In this document: piece by piece, positions 1 to 8,276 of the stretch | Position numbering within the stretch: position 1 is the first letter of the stretch | Layout of the letters: the number at the start of each line of letters is the position of its first letter | Assembly: GCF_018403325.1 (NCBI RefSeq) | Contig: NZ_BOSL01000003.1 | Span: forward strand, 186,001 to 250,000 | Length of the DNA stretch: 64,000 nucleotides | Direction of reading: 5' to 3' | From: Paenibacillus vini | GTDB lineage: Bacteria; Bacillota; Bacilli; Paenibacillales; Paenibacillaceae | Translations under genes and position numbers: made by a program | The notes under the pieces: generated by a model | The model's input: the letters and a program-made list of their open reading frames with translations, nothing else | What the model was told of the DNA's origin: nothing | Databases searched by the model: none

Positions 1-461
1 TCGTCAATTTGATGGGGCGCACGTTTTTGCCGGCGATCGATGACCCGTTTCGGATGGCGGACGATATCGTCGATGAACTATCCAAGAAGCACAAATGCAT
101 CTTGGTCGATTTTCATGCGGAGGCAACTTCGGAGAAAATCGCCATGGGTTGGCACCTTGACGGTCGGGTTTCTTTGGTCGTCGGAACGCACACCCATGTC
201 CAAAGTAACGATGATACCGTGTTGCCGCAAGGTACGGCCTATTTGACGGACGCCGGCATGGTCGGCTCCCGTGAAGGTATACTCGGTATGGAGCGCTCCG
301 CCGTGCTGCGCAAATTTACGACCCAGTTGCCGGTGCGTTTTCAGGTTGATGAAGGCAAATGGCAGTTTCACGGCTGTGTAGTCGACATTGACGAAGCTAC
401 GGGCCATGCCAAGAAAATAGAGAAGATCCGTCTGCTCGAAGACGAATGGATTATGGATTAA
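1..461 (+). CDS. ymdB: YmdB metallophosphoesterase, C-terminal part
   Basis: This is the 3' end of a YmdB-family (TIGR00282) calcineurin-like phosphoesterase. The reading frame (codons from base 3) is open at the left edge, so the start lies outside the window. It keeps the metal-binding GTHTHV motif and the TDAGMVG segment of the family. B. subtilis YmdB hydrolyses 2',3'-cyclic nucleotides and affects biofilm and late adaptive gene expression. The downstream neighbour spoVS matches the B. subtilis order rny-ymdB-spoVS, which supports the assignment. Activity in this organism is inferred from the family. Confidence 0.93.
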   Translation, partial: VNLMGRTFLPAIDDPFRMADDIVDELSKKHKCILVDFHAEATSEKIAMGWHLDGRVSLVVGTHTHVQSNDDTVLPQGTAYLTDAGMVGSREGILGMERSAVLRKFTTQLPVRFQVDEGKWQFHGCVVDIDEATGHAKKIEKIRLLEDEWIMD

Positions 462-491
462 GCTTTATGGAAGGTGCCTCCGAATAAAAAA

Positions 492-520
492 GAAGGAATT
501 TTTTGAAGTCTCACGAATAT
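492..520 (+). promoter_or_regulatory. sigma-H-like promoter of spoVS
   Basis: An AAGGAATT -35-like box is followed, at the spacing expected for sigma-H, by a GAAT -10-like core at 515-518. B. subtilis spoVS is transcribed by sigma-H, so a conserved promoter is plausible. The match is by eye. Confidence 0.5.
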
Positions 521-568
521 CTTCTAAGTAGTGGGATCAATCAAACCTATTCCCAGGAGGTACTAACC

Positions 569-829
569 ATGGAAGTATTAAAAGTTTCAGCAAAATCCAA
601 TCCTAACTCCGTTGCCGGTGCGCTTGCAGGAGTACTAAGAGAACGCGGCGCTGCTGAACTTCAGGCCATTGGGGCGGGTGCACTCAACCAAGCTATCAAA
701 GCTGTAGCGATTGCCCGGGGATTTGTGGCGCCAAGCGGTGTCGATTTGATTTGTATTCCGGCTTTTACGGATATCGTCATCGATGGCGAAGATCGCACTG
801 CTATTAAATTGATCGTAGAACCTAGATAA
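569..829 (+). CDS. spoVS: Stage V sporulation protein S
   Basis: This 86-residue protein has the full SpoVS/Alba-like sequence, beginning MEVLKVSAKSNPNSVAGAL. SpoVS influences septation, sporulation and spore-coat assembly in Bacillus and belongs to a small nucleic-acid-binding fold family. The ATG at 569 is chosen because AGGAGG lies 8 bases upstream and the product then has the family's usual length; an in-frame upstream start at 503 would add residues absent from the family. The gene is monocistronic, between ymdB and a strong terminator, with a sigma-H-like promoter just upstream. Confidence 0.97.
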   Translation: MEVLKVSAKSNPNSVAGALAGVLRERGAAELQAIGAGALNQAIKAVAIARGFVAPSGVDLICIPAFTDIVIDGEDRTAIKLIVEPR

Positions 830-854
830 AATAATTGCAATTATTGCGGGAGAG

Positions 855-886
855 GCCTGTTTACGATAGAGTAGACAGGTTTTTTT
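855..886 (+). terminator. Terminator after spoVS
   Basis: An 8-bp stem (CCTGTTTA with TAGACAGG, one G-U pair) is followed by seven T residues. Confidence 0.8.
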
Positions 887-938
887 GCATTCTTTTCCCC
901 GAATCGGGTAATAAAGTTAAGAGAGCGGAGGGATCGGC

Positions 939-1901
939 TTGGCGTATAAGGTCGTAGATTTTCATTGCGATGCGCTCAGTAAAATGCAGCTGGATTCGGA
1001 GTTAGAGTTTACGCGTGACACTCGTCTGGATGTCAACCTGAAGCGGATGGAGCAGGGCGGGGTGGGCCTTCAATGCTTTGCGATATATCTCTCGGAGCGG
1101 CTCGGTAAGCCCGGTTTCGGGCATATTCTGGACCAGATAGATTTGTTTAAGCAAAAAGTGCTGCAATCCGGTGTGGCGGCTATTACCTCGGTTGAAGAGC
1201 TGGTAGAAGCTGAGGCGGCCGGGCAGCCCGCGGGACTGCTCTCGATAGAAGGTGCGGACGGACTGGAAGGGAATTTTCACTATTTGCAGGTTTGCTATGA
1301 GCGGGGTGTCCGCTGTCTGGGATTGACCTGGAATTATGCCAATTGGGCTGCGGATGGCATTCTTGAACCGCGGGGAGGAGGGTTTACCACCCGGGGGCTC
1401 GAACTTGTCAAGGCTTGTCATAAGCTAGGCATGATACTCGATGTATCTCATTTATCGATTAAAGGCTTCTGGGAACTGGCTGAGCGGGCGGAGCAAAAAG
1501 GGATCCCCTTCATCGCATCCCATTCCAACGCGTACCGTATATGCTCTCATGCCAGAAACTTAAGGGATGATCAAATTCGAGCCATCGTTTCTCTAGGAGG
1601 CAGAATAGGGATCACCTTTGTTCCGTGGTTCGTTAAAAAATCCTCTGTGGTAGAAGCGAGCGATCTCCTTCCCCATATCGAGCATATTTGCTCTTTAGGC
1701 GGAGAGAAGGCGATCATGTTCGGCTCGGATTTCGACGGAATCGAGAGTCATATCAAGGATTTGCGTCATTCGGGTCATTATTTGGACTGGGCGAATCTGC
1801 TGCTTCGCCACTATCCGGAGGAGCTTGTTAGAGGCTGGTTGTCCGGTAATGCACTGTCTTTTTTGAAGGCGTGGTTACCACAAAAAAAGAAAGCGCTTTA
1901 A
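939..1901 (+). CDS. Membrane dipeptidase, peptidase M19 family
   Basis: A 320-residue protein of the renal-dipeptidase family (M19), zinc enzymes with a TIM-barrel fold that hydrolyse dipeptides, in bacteria often D-amino-acid or peptidoglycan-derived ones. Visible motifs are the metal-binding DFHCDA near the N-terminus, SIEGADGLEG, LDVSHLS, ASHSNAYRICSHARNL and the late GSDFDG. The start is TTG at 939, 6 bases after a GGAGGG-type site. There is no signal peptide, so it is cytoplasmic. It stands alone between the spoVS terminator and korA; a cre-like box overlaps its last codons. The exact substrate cannot be read from sequence. Confidence 0.93.
   Translation: MAYKVVDFHCDALSKMQLDSELEFTRDTRLDVNLKRMEQGGVGLQCFAIYLSERLGKPGFGHILDQIDLFKQKVLQSGVAAITSVEELVEAEAAGQPAGLLSIEGADGLEGNFHYLQVCYERGVRCLGLTWNYANWAADGILEPRGGGFTTRGLELVKACHKLGMILDVSHLSIKGFWELAERAEQKGIPFIASHSNAYRICSHARNLRDDQIRAIVSLGGRIGITFVPWFVKKSSVVEASDLLPHIEHICSLGGEKAIMFGSDFDGIESHIKDLRHSGHYLDWANLLLRHYPEELVRGWLSGNALSFLKAWLPQKKKAL
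1888..1901. promoter_or_regulatory. cre-like box at dipeptidase 3' end
   Basis: AGAAAGCGCTTTAA agrees with the CcpA site consensus TGWAARCGYTWNCW at most positions and has the palindromic core AAAGCGCTTT. It overlaps the dipeptidase stop codon, about 220 bases before korA. Confidence 0.4.
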
Positions 1902-1953
1902 TTGATCCAATTAAGAGATTGGTTTCATCGAAAACTACTATATGAAAAAGGGT

Positions 1954-1991
1954 AGAAAACGCTTGCTTTTTATATGTTTGCGACATAAAAT
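1954..1991 (+). promoter_or_regulatory. Candidate korA promoter with overlapping cre box
   Basis: TTGCTT (1963-1968), a 17-base spacer and TAAAAT (1986-1991) form a plausible sigma-A promoter. AGAAAACGCTTGCT (1954-1967), a near-consensus cre, covers the -35, a position typical of CcpA repression. A nearby TTGACA at 1991 has no fitting -10. Confidence 0.42.
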
Positions 1992-2118
1992 TGACATGAC
2001 TCTGAAACAGAATGTTCACAAATGTCTGGGGTAATTATGCTATTCCTCACAGGTTTACATTCTGTCTGCACTAATATCAACTAAATTATAGTGCGATACC
2101 ATAAAGGGGTGGGCGATC

Positions 2119-3894
2119 TTGATTAGTCAATTGTCTTGGAAGATCGGTGGACAGCAAGGTGAAGGTGTTGAAAGTACTGACCGGATTTTTTCAACGGCCT
2201 TGAACCGACTGGGTTACTATTTATACGGCTATCGGCATTTTTCTTCACGTATTAAAGGCGGTCATACGAACAACAAAATCCGGATCAGTACCAAGCCGAT
2301 TCGCGCGATTTCCGACGACTTGGACATTTTAGTCGCTTTCGACCAGGAGAGTATCGATTTTAATGCACATGAGCTTCGCAGCGGCGGAGTTATCGTGGCG
2401 GACGCTAAATTCGGACCGGTCGTTCCGGAAGGCGTGGATGCCAAGTTGTTCGCCGTTCCGATTACGAGCATTGCGGAGGAACTGGGCACTTCGTTGATGA
2501 AGAATATGGTCGCTTCCGGCGCATCCTGGGCGCTTCTGGGATTGCCGCTCGAAGTATTCAATAAAGCAGTGGAAGAAGAATTCGGACGTAAAGGTCCGGC
2601 GATCGTGGAAAAGAACATTGAAGCGGTCAAACGGGGCGCGGAATTTGTCCTGGAACTTGCAGGGGGACCGCTTGAAGGCTTTAAGCTGGAACCGGCCGAC
2701 GGCAAGCAAAAGCTGTTCATGATCGGTAACGATGCGATCGGACTGGGCTCCTTGGCAGCCGGTTGCCGGATTATGAGTGCATATCCGATTACTCCGGCTT
2801 CGGAAATTATGGAATATCTGATCAAAAAGCTGCCGAAGTTTGGCGGAACCGTGGTTCAAACGGAAGATGAAATTGCTGCAATTACGATGGCGATCGGAGC
2901 CAGTTATGCAGGGGTACGGACGATGACCGCTTCGGCGGGGCCGGGCCTGTCGCTCATGATGGAAGCGATCGGACTTGCCGGTATGACCGAAATCCCTGTC
3001 GTTATTGTCGACACCCAGCGCGGCGGTCCTAGTACGGGCCTTCCGACCAAACAAGAGCAGAGCGATATTAGCGCCCTGATCTACGGAACGCACGGGGAAA
3101 TCCCTAAGATCGTTCTTGCACCAAGCTCGATCGAAGAATGTTTCTACGATACGATTCAGGCCTTCAATCTGGCCGAGAAGTATCAGGTGCCAGTTATCCT
3201 GGCGACGGATCTTCAATTGTCGCTCGGTAAACAGTCCTGCGAAGCGTTGGATTTCGAAAAAATCCAAATCGACCGGGGCTATATGGTCAAGGATATTCCG
3301 GACCGCGAAGATTCGAGCATGTTCAACCGTTACGCATTTACCGAAAATGGCATCTCGCCGAGGGTCCTTCCCGGAGAGAAAAACGGCATTCATCATGTGA
3401 CCGGTGTGGAGCACGATGAAGCGGGCCGTCCTTCGGAAAGCCCGGTGAACCGCAAGAAGATGATGGATAAACGTTTCCGTAAACTGGCTAAGCTCGATGT
3501 AGAGAATCCGATCCACCTGCACGCGCCTCACGCAGAACCGGACCTTCTGATCGTAGGCATGGGCTCTACCGGCGGAACGATCGACCAGGCTCGCCTGCGT
3601 TTGAACGGAGAAGGCATCACATCAAACCACATGACGGTTCGCTTGTTGCATCCTTTCCCGGTTGAAGAAGTACGGGAGCAAATGGAGAAAGCAAAGAAAA
3701 TCGTCGTTCTTGAAAATAACGCAACCGGCCAATTGGCTAATTTGATCAAAATGAATGTCGGACATCACGACAAAATCGTGAACGTTCTGAAATATGACGG
3801 GAATCCGTTCCTGCCTGCGGAAATATTCGAAAGATGCAAAAATGCAGCCGGCAATTTGACTCAGGAGGAGTTGGTGAAGAATGGCAACCTTTAA
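2119..3894 (+). CDS. korA: 2-oxoacid:ferredoxin oxidoreductase, gamma-alpha fusion subunit
   Basis: At 591 residues this is the KorA-type fusion. Residues about 1-180 are the gamma (CoA-binding) domain, including KIGGQQGEGV. About 190-380 is the pyrimidine-binding TPP domain, with AYPITPASEIMEYL and QTEDEIAAI, followed by the transketolase C-terminal-like domain to about 560. With KorB it decarboxylates a 2-oxoacid to an acyl-CoA, passing electrons to ferredoxin. The start is TTG at 2119 after AAAGGGGTGGG. It overlaps korB by 14 bases, so the two are co-translated. The preferred 2-oxoacid (2-oxoglutarate, pyruvate or branched-chain) cannot be decided from sequence. Confidence 0.93.
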   Translation: MISQLSWKIGGQQGEGVESTDRIFSTALNRLGYYLYGYRHFSSRIKGGHTNNKIRISTKPIRAISDDLDILVAFDQESIDFNAHELRSGGVIVADAKFGPVVPEGVDAKLFAVPITSIAEELGTSLMKNMVASGASWALLGLPLEVFNKAVEEEFGRKGPAIVEKNIEAVKRGAEFVLELAGGPLEGFKLEPADGKQKLFMIGNDAIGLGSLAAGCRIMSAYPITPASEIMEYLIKKLPKFGGTVVQTEDEIAAITMAIGASYAGVRTMTASAGPGLSLMMEAIGLAGMTEIPVVIVDTQRGGPSTGLPTKQEQSDISALIYGTHGEIPKIVLAPSSIEECFYDTIQAFNLAEKYQVPVILATDLQLSLGKQSCEALDFEKIQIDRGYMVKDIPDREDSSMFNRYAFTENGISPRVLPGEKNGIHHVTGVEHDEAGRPSESPVNRKKMMDKRFRKLAKLDVENPIHLHAPHAEPDLLIVGMGSTGGTIDQARLRLNGEGITSNHMTVRLLHPFPVEEVREQMEKAKKIVVLENNATGQLANLIKMNVGHHDKIVNVLKYDGNPFLPAEIFERCKNAAGNLTQEELVKNGNL

Positions 3895-4747
3895 AGAGTT
3901 CCGTAATAACATCAAACCAAACTGGTGTCCGGGATGCGGCGATTTCTCCATCCAAGCGGCGATTCAACGCGCTGCCGCCGCAGTTGGGCTTGAGCCGGAA
4001 AACCTGGCTGTCATTTCAGGGATCGGCTGTTCCGGCCGGATTTCCGGTTACATTAACGCATACGGTCTGCACGGGATTCACGGACGTGCGCTTCCGATCG
4101 CCCAAGGCGTCAAACTGGCGAACCGTGATTTGACGGTTATCGCTTCCGGTGGCGACGGAGACGGCTTCGCTATTGGTATGGGACATACGGTACATGCGAT
4201 CCGCCGGAATATCAACATCACTTACATTGTCATGGACAATCAGATTTATGGACTGACGAAAGGCCAAACTTCGCCTCGTAGCGGAGAGGGCTTCAAAACG
4301 AAGAGTACGCCGGAAGGATCTGTGGAATCCACGCTTTCTCCGCTGGAAATCGCGCTGGCTTCAGGAGCGACCTTCGTTGCCCAATCGTTCTCCAGCGATC
4401 TGAAGCAGTTGACTTCCTTGATCGAGCAGGGGATTCAGCATGAAGGCTTCTCGCTCATCAACGTATTCAGTCCTTGCGTGACTTTTAATAAAGTCAACAC
4501 TTACGACTGGTTTAAGGAAAATATCATCAATCTGGACACGGTGCCGGATTATGATCCAAGCAACCGGGCGATGGCAATGTCGAAGCTGATGGAAACGGGC
4601 AGCATGATTACCGGTCTTATTTATCAGAACAAGGAAAAGAAGAGCTACGAAAATATGGTGCATGGTTTCAAAGAGGAACCACTTGCCCAACAATCGCTTG
4701 CTTTGGAAAAAGCGGAGTTTGACAAACTTGTTGCAGAATTCGTTTAA
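3881..4747 (+). CDS. korB: 2-oxoacid:ferredoxin oxidoreductase, beta subunit
   Basis: A 288-residue TPP-binding beta subunit, partner of the preceding KorA. It shows the family's NWCPGCGDFSI start, the IGCSGRI segment, the TPP/Mg motif GDGDGFAIGMGH ... DNQIYGLTKGQ and FSPCVTFN. The ATG at 3881 lies inside the end of korA behind CAGGAGGAG, a classic translational coupling. The length is normal for two-subunit enzymes, which lack the ferredoxin-like delta domain and rely on external ferredoxin. A strong terminator follows, so korAB is a two-gene operon. Confidence 0.95.
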   Translation: MATFKEFRNNIKPNWCPGCGDFSIQAAIQRAAAAVGLEPENLAVISGIGCSGRISGYINAYGLHGIHGRALPIAQGVKLANRDLTVIASGGDGDGFAIGMGHTVHAIRRNINITYIVMDNQIYGLTKGQTSPRSGEGFKTKSTPEGSVESTLSPLEIALASGATFVAQSFSSDLKQLTSLIEQGIQHEGFSLINVFSPCVTFNKVNTYDWFKENIINLDTVPDYDPSNRAMAMSKLMETGSMITGLIYQNKEKKSYENMVHGFKEEPLAQQSLALEKAEFDKLVAEFV

Positions 4748-4754
4748 GACCCAA

Positions 4755-4794
4755 AAAAGGTGTCCGCCATACGCGGACACCTTTTCCTTTTTGT
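4755..4794 (+). terminator. Terminator after korAB
   Basis: A perfect stem AGGTGTCCGC/GCGGACACCT with a 4-6-base loop is followed by a T-rich tract. Confidence 0.88.
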
Positions 4795-4812
4795 TTGAAA
4801 TAGGTGTATAAT
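4784..4812 (+). promoter_or_regulatory. Candidate pduL promoter
   Basis: A perfect TATAAT lies at 4807-4812, but the -35 region 17 bases upstream (TTCCTT) is weak and overlaps the korB terminator tail. Confidence 0.4.
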
Positions 4813-4867
4813 GGGTAACGATGTGAATCGTCATCGATATAGAGAATATACGAGGAGTGTTTCAAAC

Positions 4868-5440
4868 ATGAGCAAAACTGTACCTGTCGGCGTATCGGCA
4901 CGTCATATTCACCTGACACAAGAACACATCGAGGCGTTGTTCGGTCAAGGTTATCAATTGACAGAATTCAAGCCATTGTCCCAACCCGGACAATTTGCAG
5001 CAAACGAAACTGTGGCTGTAATCGGATCTAAGGGACAATTCGACAAAGTCCGCATTCTCGGACCTGCACGTCCTGCTTCCCAGCTGGAAATTTCCCGTAC
5101 CGATTCCTTCGCTATCGGCGTGAAGGCTCCGGTTCGCGAATCCGGCAACATTGAAGGTACTCCGGGAATCAAGGTTAAAGGCCCGGCTGGCGAAATCGAA
5201 TTGGAGCAAGGCGTTATCGTAGCTGCGCGCCATATCCATTTCCACACTTCCGATGCCGAAAAATGGGGCATTGCGGACAAGCAATTGCTTAAAGTTCGCC
5301 TGGGTGGCGAGCGCGGCCTGGTGCTTGAAAATGTAATCGCGCGCGTTTCGGATTCCTTTGCGCTGGACATGCATATCGATACAGACGAAGCGAACGCAGC
5401 AGGCGCCAACAATGGTGACACGGCTGAAATCGTTGACTAA
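4868..5440 (+). CDS. pduL: PduL-type phosphate acyltransferase
   Basis: A 190-residue protein of the PduL family (PF06130), zinc-dependent phosphotransacylases that convert acyl-CoA and phosphate to acyl-phosphate. The two histidine motifs, SARHIHLT near the N-terminus and AARHIHFHTSDA in the middle, supply the metal ligands. The ATG at 4868 is used (GAGGAG upstream); an in-frame ATG at 4811 would sit on the -10 box and lacks a ribosome site. It lacks the N-terminal microcompartment-targeting extension of propanediol operons and has no shell genes nearby. It follows korAB, so a pathway 2-oxoacid to acyl-CoA to acyl-phosphate is a reasonable inference. Confidence 0.92.
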   Translation: MSKTVPVGVSARHIHLTQEHIEALFGQGYQLTEFKPLSQPGQFAANETVAVIGSKGQFDKVRILGPARPASQLEISRTDSFAIGVKAPVRESGNIEGTPGIKVKGPAGEIELEQGVIVAARHIHFHTSDAEKWGIADKQLLKVRLGGERGLVLENVIARVSDSFALDMHIDTDEANAAGANNGDTAEIVD

Positions 5441-5453
5441 TTAATAGTTGCAA

Positions 5454-5486
5454 AAGGACCCCGCCGAATGGCGGGGTCCTTTTTGT
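5454..5486. terminator. Bidirectional terminator between pduL and spoVAD
   Basis: The 12-bp stem AAGGACCCCGCC/GGCGGGGTCCTT has a four-base loop, flanked by A residues on the left and T residues on the right. It can serve both convergent genes. Confidence 0.9.
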
Positions 5487-5489
5487 TAT

Positions 5490-6500
5490 CTAGTTTCCGC
5501 TCTCTATGGAGACGGCGTGCGCAATGCACGGGATACTTTCGCCTTGCTGAAAGGACAGAGGGGAGAGCAAGGCTCCGGTGGCTACAACAAGGATCCGCTT
5601 CAACTCGCCTTTTTTCACTTTTTTCAGGAGATGACCGTAGGTGACTACCGCTGAGCAAGCACAGCCGCTGGCTCCGGCTTGAACATTTTGATTCTCGTAG
5701 TCATAGATCATCATGCCGCAATCTTGATAATTGGTTTCACGGATGGGAACGCCGTGTCTTTCCAGCAGCTCGTTGGCGATTTCGAAGCCAACCTTTGATA
5801 AATCGCCGGTCACGATCAGATCGTAATGGGAGGGCTTGATCTGTAAATCCCGCATGTGGGCCTCAATCGTGTCAACAGCGGCAGGCGCCATGGCTGCCCC
5901 CATATTGAACGGGTCGGTGATCCCCATATCGACGACCCGTCCGATCGTGGCCGAGGTCACTACGGGACCATCTCCTTCGAGCGAAAGCACGGCCGAACCC
6001 GAACCGGTAACGGTGAATTGGGCGGTCGGCGGCTTTTGCGAGCCGTATTCCGTAGGATAACGGAATTGTTTCTCGACGCTGGCATTGTGACTGCAGGTTC
6101 CGGCCAAGGCGTAATTGGCGCCGCCGGAATTGACGATATACGAAGCCAGCGCCAAGCTTTCCATGGAAGTCGAGCATGCGCCGAACAGACCGAGGTAGGG
6201 GATGCTCAGCGTTCTGGCCGCAAAGCTGCTGCTGATGATCTGATTCATCAGGTCGCCTCCAAAGAAGAATTGCACCTGTTCTTTGGTCAGACCCGCGTGT
6301 TCGATGGCTAGTGAAGCGGATTCTTCGAACAAAACTTTTTCCGCCTTCTCCCAGCTGTCTTGCCCGAGGTAAAGGTCGGCGTGAATGATATCAAAATCAT
6401 TGGCCAGCGGGCCTTGTCCCTCAAATGGACCAACTACGGTCGCGGTGCTGATAATTTTAGGCTTATTCTCAAAAATCCAGCTCTGATGTCCCTTTAGCAT
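5490..6500 (-). CDS. spoVAD: Stage V sporulation protein AD
   Basis: A 336-residue SpoVAD protein with a thiolase-like fold, including the FGACSTSMESLALASY and TGSGSAVLS segments. SpoVAD binds dipicolinic acid and takes part in its uptake into the forespore and release at germination. The start is an ATG 3 bases after spoVAC ends, behind GGAGGAGG. It is the last gene of a 2duf-spoVAC-spoVAD operon. The remaining genes of a complete spoVA operon (AA, AB, AEb, AF) are not adjacent, so this is a partial or second SpoVA set. Confidence 0.96.
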   Translation of the reverse strand: MLKGHQSWIFENKPKIISTATVVGPFEGQGPLANDFDIIHADLYLGQDSWEKAEKVLFEESASLAIEHAGLTKEQVQFFFGGDLMNQIISSSFAARTLSIPYLGLFGACSTSMESLALASYIVNSGGANYALAGTCSHNASVEKQFRYPTEYGSQKPPTAQFTVTGSGSAVLSLEGDGPVVTSATIGRVVDMGITDPFNMGAAMAPAAVDTIEAHMRDLQIKPSHYDLIVTGDLSKVGFEIANELLERHGVPIRETNYQDCGMMIYDYENQNVQAGASGCACSAVVTYGHLLKKVKKGELKRILVVATGALLSPLSFQQGESIPCIAHAVSIESGN

Positions 6501-6503
6501 AGG

Positions 6504-6992
6504 TTAATGGCCTCCTCCCGCAAAGTCCGGCACGAATATGGCATAAATAAGGCCGATGATAAAAGCCGCCACCGTACCGAAAACGATTACCGATCCGGCT
6601 AACTGAAACATTCCCGCACCGACTCCAAGAACAAGACCTTCACTCTTATGCTCAATGGCGGAAGAGGCCATGGAATTGGCAAACCCGGTGACCGGTACCG
6701 CGGTTCCGGCTCCGGCCCATTGCGCGATCTTATCGTAAACTCCCAAGCTGGTCAGGATGACCGACAGAATGACAAGCACCGCGACCGTCGGGTTGCCGGC
6801 CTCCTTATCGCTAAATCCACCGTAATGAATAAAAGCTTGGCGAATGCATTCCCCGATCAGGCAAATAAGCCCCCCAACCAGGAAAGCGCGAAGACAATTG
6901 ACAAAAGCGGGGCGCTTCGGTTCGATGTCAGCCGATAAACGCTGGTACTGTTGCTGAGTCGGAGTTGATTTTTTGTTCTTCTGCTTGGACAT
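6504..6992 (-). CDS. spoVAC: Stage V sporulation protein AC
   Basis: A 162-residue membrane protein matching SpoVAC, with EPKRPAFVNCLRAFLVGG, KEAGNPTVAVLV, the GAGTAVPVTGFANSMASSAIEH loop (split here as conserved signature) and about four transmembrane helices. SpoVAC forms a mechanosensitive channel in the spore inner membrane that moves dipicolinic acid. The start follows AAGGAGGATCG. It lies 24 bases downstream of the DUF421/DUF1657 gene and 3 bases before spoVAD, so the three are co-transcribed. The polar N-terminal tail rich in K, T and Q is somewhat longer than in B. subtilis. Confidence 0.95.
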   Translation of the reverse strand: MSKQKNKKSTPTQQQYQRLSADIEPKRPAFVNCLRAFLVGGLICLIGECIRQAFIHYGGFSDKEAGNPTVAVLVILSVILTSLGVYDKIAQWAGAGTAVPVTGFANSMASSAIEHKSEGLVLGVGAGMFQLAGSVIVFGTVAAFIIGLIYAIFVPDFAGGGH

Positions 6993-7016
6993 TCGGGCGA
7001 TCCTCCTTTTATCACT

Positions 7017-7877
7017 TTATCTGGACAAGACGGGCTTAACTTCATCTATAATCTTCAGCAGTCTTTCGGAGCAAGCTCCGTACATTTGTTTTGCGGACGT
7101 TTCTTTTGTAGAGAGGGCAAACATTTCAAGATCGGCTTCGCATTTTTTAAGCTGAGCAAGGAGTGTAGCTTTTTCCTGTGGAGCGGGAACCTGAATTTTA
7201 TCATCGTAAAGATCTACATAAAATTGACCGTATCCGTCAACTTGGCCTAAATTCACGTTATCCAGGGAAACGCCCAGCTTCTCCAGCTCGGTGTGGAGCC
7301 ATTGCCGGTTCAATCCGTTCGTGGCCAGCGGCTCATCCATAATTTTTCCGTCGATAATGACGGTCTGCGGTTCCGGCTCAGGGGATACTTTAATCCCAAG
7401 ATGGGAGGGGGTGAGCGGCTGGTATTCTTTTTTGAGCAGGGCATTGATTTCACCATCTGGTTCGATCAAGGCAAATTCAACCTGGGCAGTCTGGAAAATG
7501 CTCTTTTTTCGCAGCTGCTCGAGCAGTTCGTCGTTCGTCAATTTTTCCTTCTTCAAGTTTTCTTCCAGAATCTTGCCGTCTTTAATCAGAATGGTTGACT
7601 TACTGTCGATCCAATCCCGGGCTAATTTGCTCTTGATCTGAAGATACTCGATGCCGAGTGAAACGAGAAACCAGACCCCCATCGAGATGATCCCCAAATA
7701 CCAGTGAGTATCGACGTCCACGGACAGGTAAGCCGTGATGCTCCCGATCGTAATCCCGGTAATGTATTCAAAGAAGGACAACTGGGAGATCTGCCTTTTG
7801 CCCAGCATGCGTGTCAAAATAAAGAGGATCACTGCGGAACACAGTGTTCGCACAATGACTTCCAACCATATCGGCAT
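7017..7877 (-). CDS. 2Duf-type spore membrane protein (DUF421 + DUF1657)
   Basis: A 286-residue protein with three N-terminal transmembrane segments and the YetF-like DUF421 domain (RMLGKRQISQLSFFEY, ITIGSITAYLSVD), to about residue 225. It then has a DUF1657-like C-terminal helical segment (about 228-286: ATLLAQLKKCEADLEMFALS). This layout is that of '2Duf', a spoVA2mob-operon protein linked to higher wet-heat resistance of Bacillus spores. It is first in an operon with spoVAC and spoVAD, supporting a spore inner-membrane role. The start follows AAAGGAGCAG. Expression in the forespore (sigma-G) is likely but I could not find a convincing -35/-10 pair. The 2Duf assignment rests on domain order and context. 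Confidence 0.88.
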   Translation of the reverse strand: MPIWLEVIVRTLCSAVILFILTRMLGKRQISQLSFFEYITGITIGSITAYLSVDVDTHWYLGIISMGVWFLVSLGIEYLQIKSKLARDWIDSKSTILIKDGKILEENLKKEKLTNDELLEQLRKKSIFQTAQVEFALIEPDGEINALLKKEYQPLTPSHLGIKVSPEPEPQTVIIDGKIMDEPLATNGLNRQWLHTELEKLGVSLDNVNLGQVDGYGQFYVDLYDDKIQVPAPQEKATLLAQLKKCEADLEMFALSTKETSAKQMYGACSERLLKIIDEVKPVLSR

Positions 7878-8043
7878 AACTCTGCTCCTTTCAAACCCGT
7901 AAGTGAATTATTCCAATTATGCGCAGCCAGCGGTATTTTCACTAAAGCAAAATCTGGCATCCTTGTACTCGAATAACGAAGAAGAACCGAGGTTACATTA
8001 TGGTTCGTGCAATATGCAGATTTGGAACAAGGTGGTGAAAAAT

Positions 8044-8250
8044 ATGACAGTGGCAGCTCAAGTGAAAACAACGCTGGCCTCGCTGAAAAGCGCTCAGGCC
8101 AACCTGGAGCAATTCGCACTCAATACGCAGAATCAAGATGCTAAGAACCTGTTTACGAGTGCGGCGGAACAAACCCAGCAAATCGTCACCCAAGTGGAAA
8201 ACAGAGTTCAACAGCTGGAAAACGAAGAACCACAATACAAAGGATTTTAA
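8044..8250 (+). CDS. Small DUF1657 protein
   Basis: A 68-residue, probably helical cytoplasmic protein of the DUF1657 family. Its core (VKTTLASLKSAQANLEQFAL) resembles the C-terminal part of the divergent 2Duf protein. spoVA2-type operons commonly carry separate DUF1657 genes, but here the gene is divergently oriented. The ATG at 8044 is preceded by AAGGTGGTG; the frame is open further upstream, but no better start is seen. Its molecular role is unknown; context suggests a spore membrane function. A short inverted repeat with a weak T-run follows. Confidence 0.85.
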   Translation: MTVAAQVKTTLASLKSAQANLEQFALNTQNQDAKNLFTSAAEQTQQIVTQVENRVQQLENEEPQYKGF

Positions 8251-8276
8251 TTTAAAGACCTGCTTCAAAATAATTC

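Noticed and set aside
503-568. Longer spoVS starting at 503
   Set aside because: Adds 22 residues absent from the family; the ATG at 569 has a perfect ribosome site, and the extension overlaps the sigma-H-like promoter.
1991-2041. TTGACA at 1991 as korA promoter
   Set aside because: No acceptable -10 at 16-19 bases; the upstream TTGCTT/TAAAAT pair fits better.
2329-3531. 400-residue open frame on the minus strand across korA
   Set aside because: It lies wholly opposite a clear oxidoreductase gene, has no ribosome site and its translation has no recognisable domain; a by-product of GC-rich third codon positions.
7880-8040. sigma-G promoters between the DUF1657 and 2Duf genes
   Set aside because: CATTATG and CATAATT resemble sigma-G -10 boxes on each strand, but no -35 at the right spacing (GAATA is 20 bases away), so not annotated.
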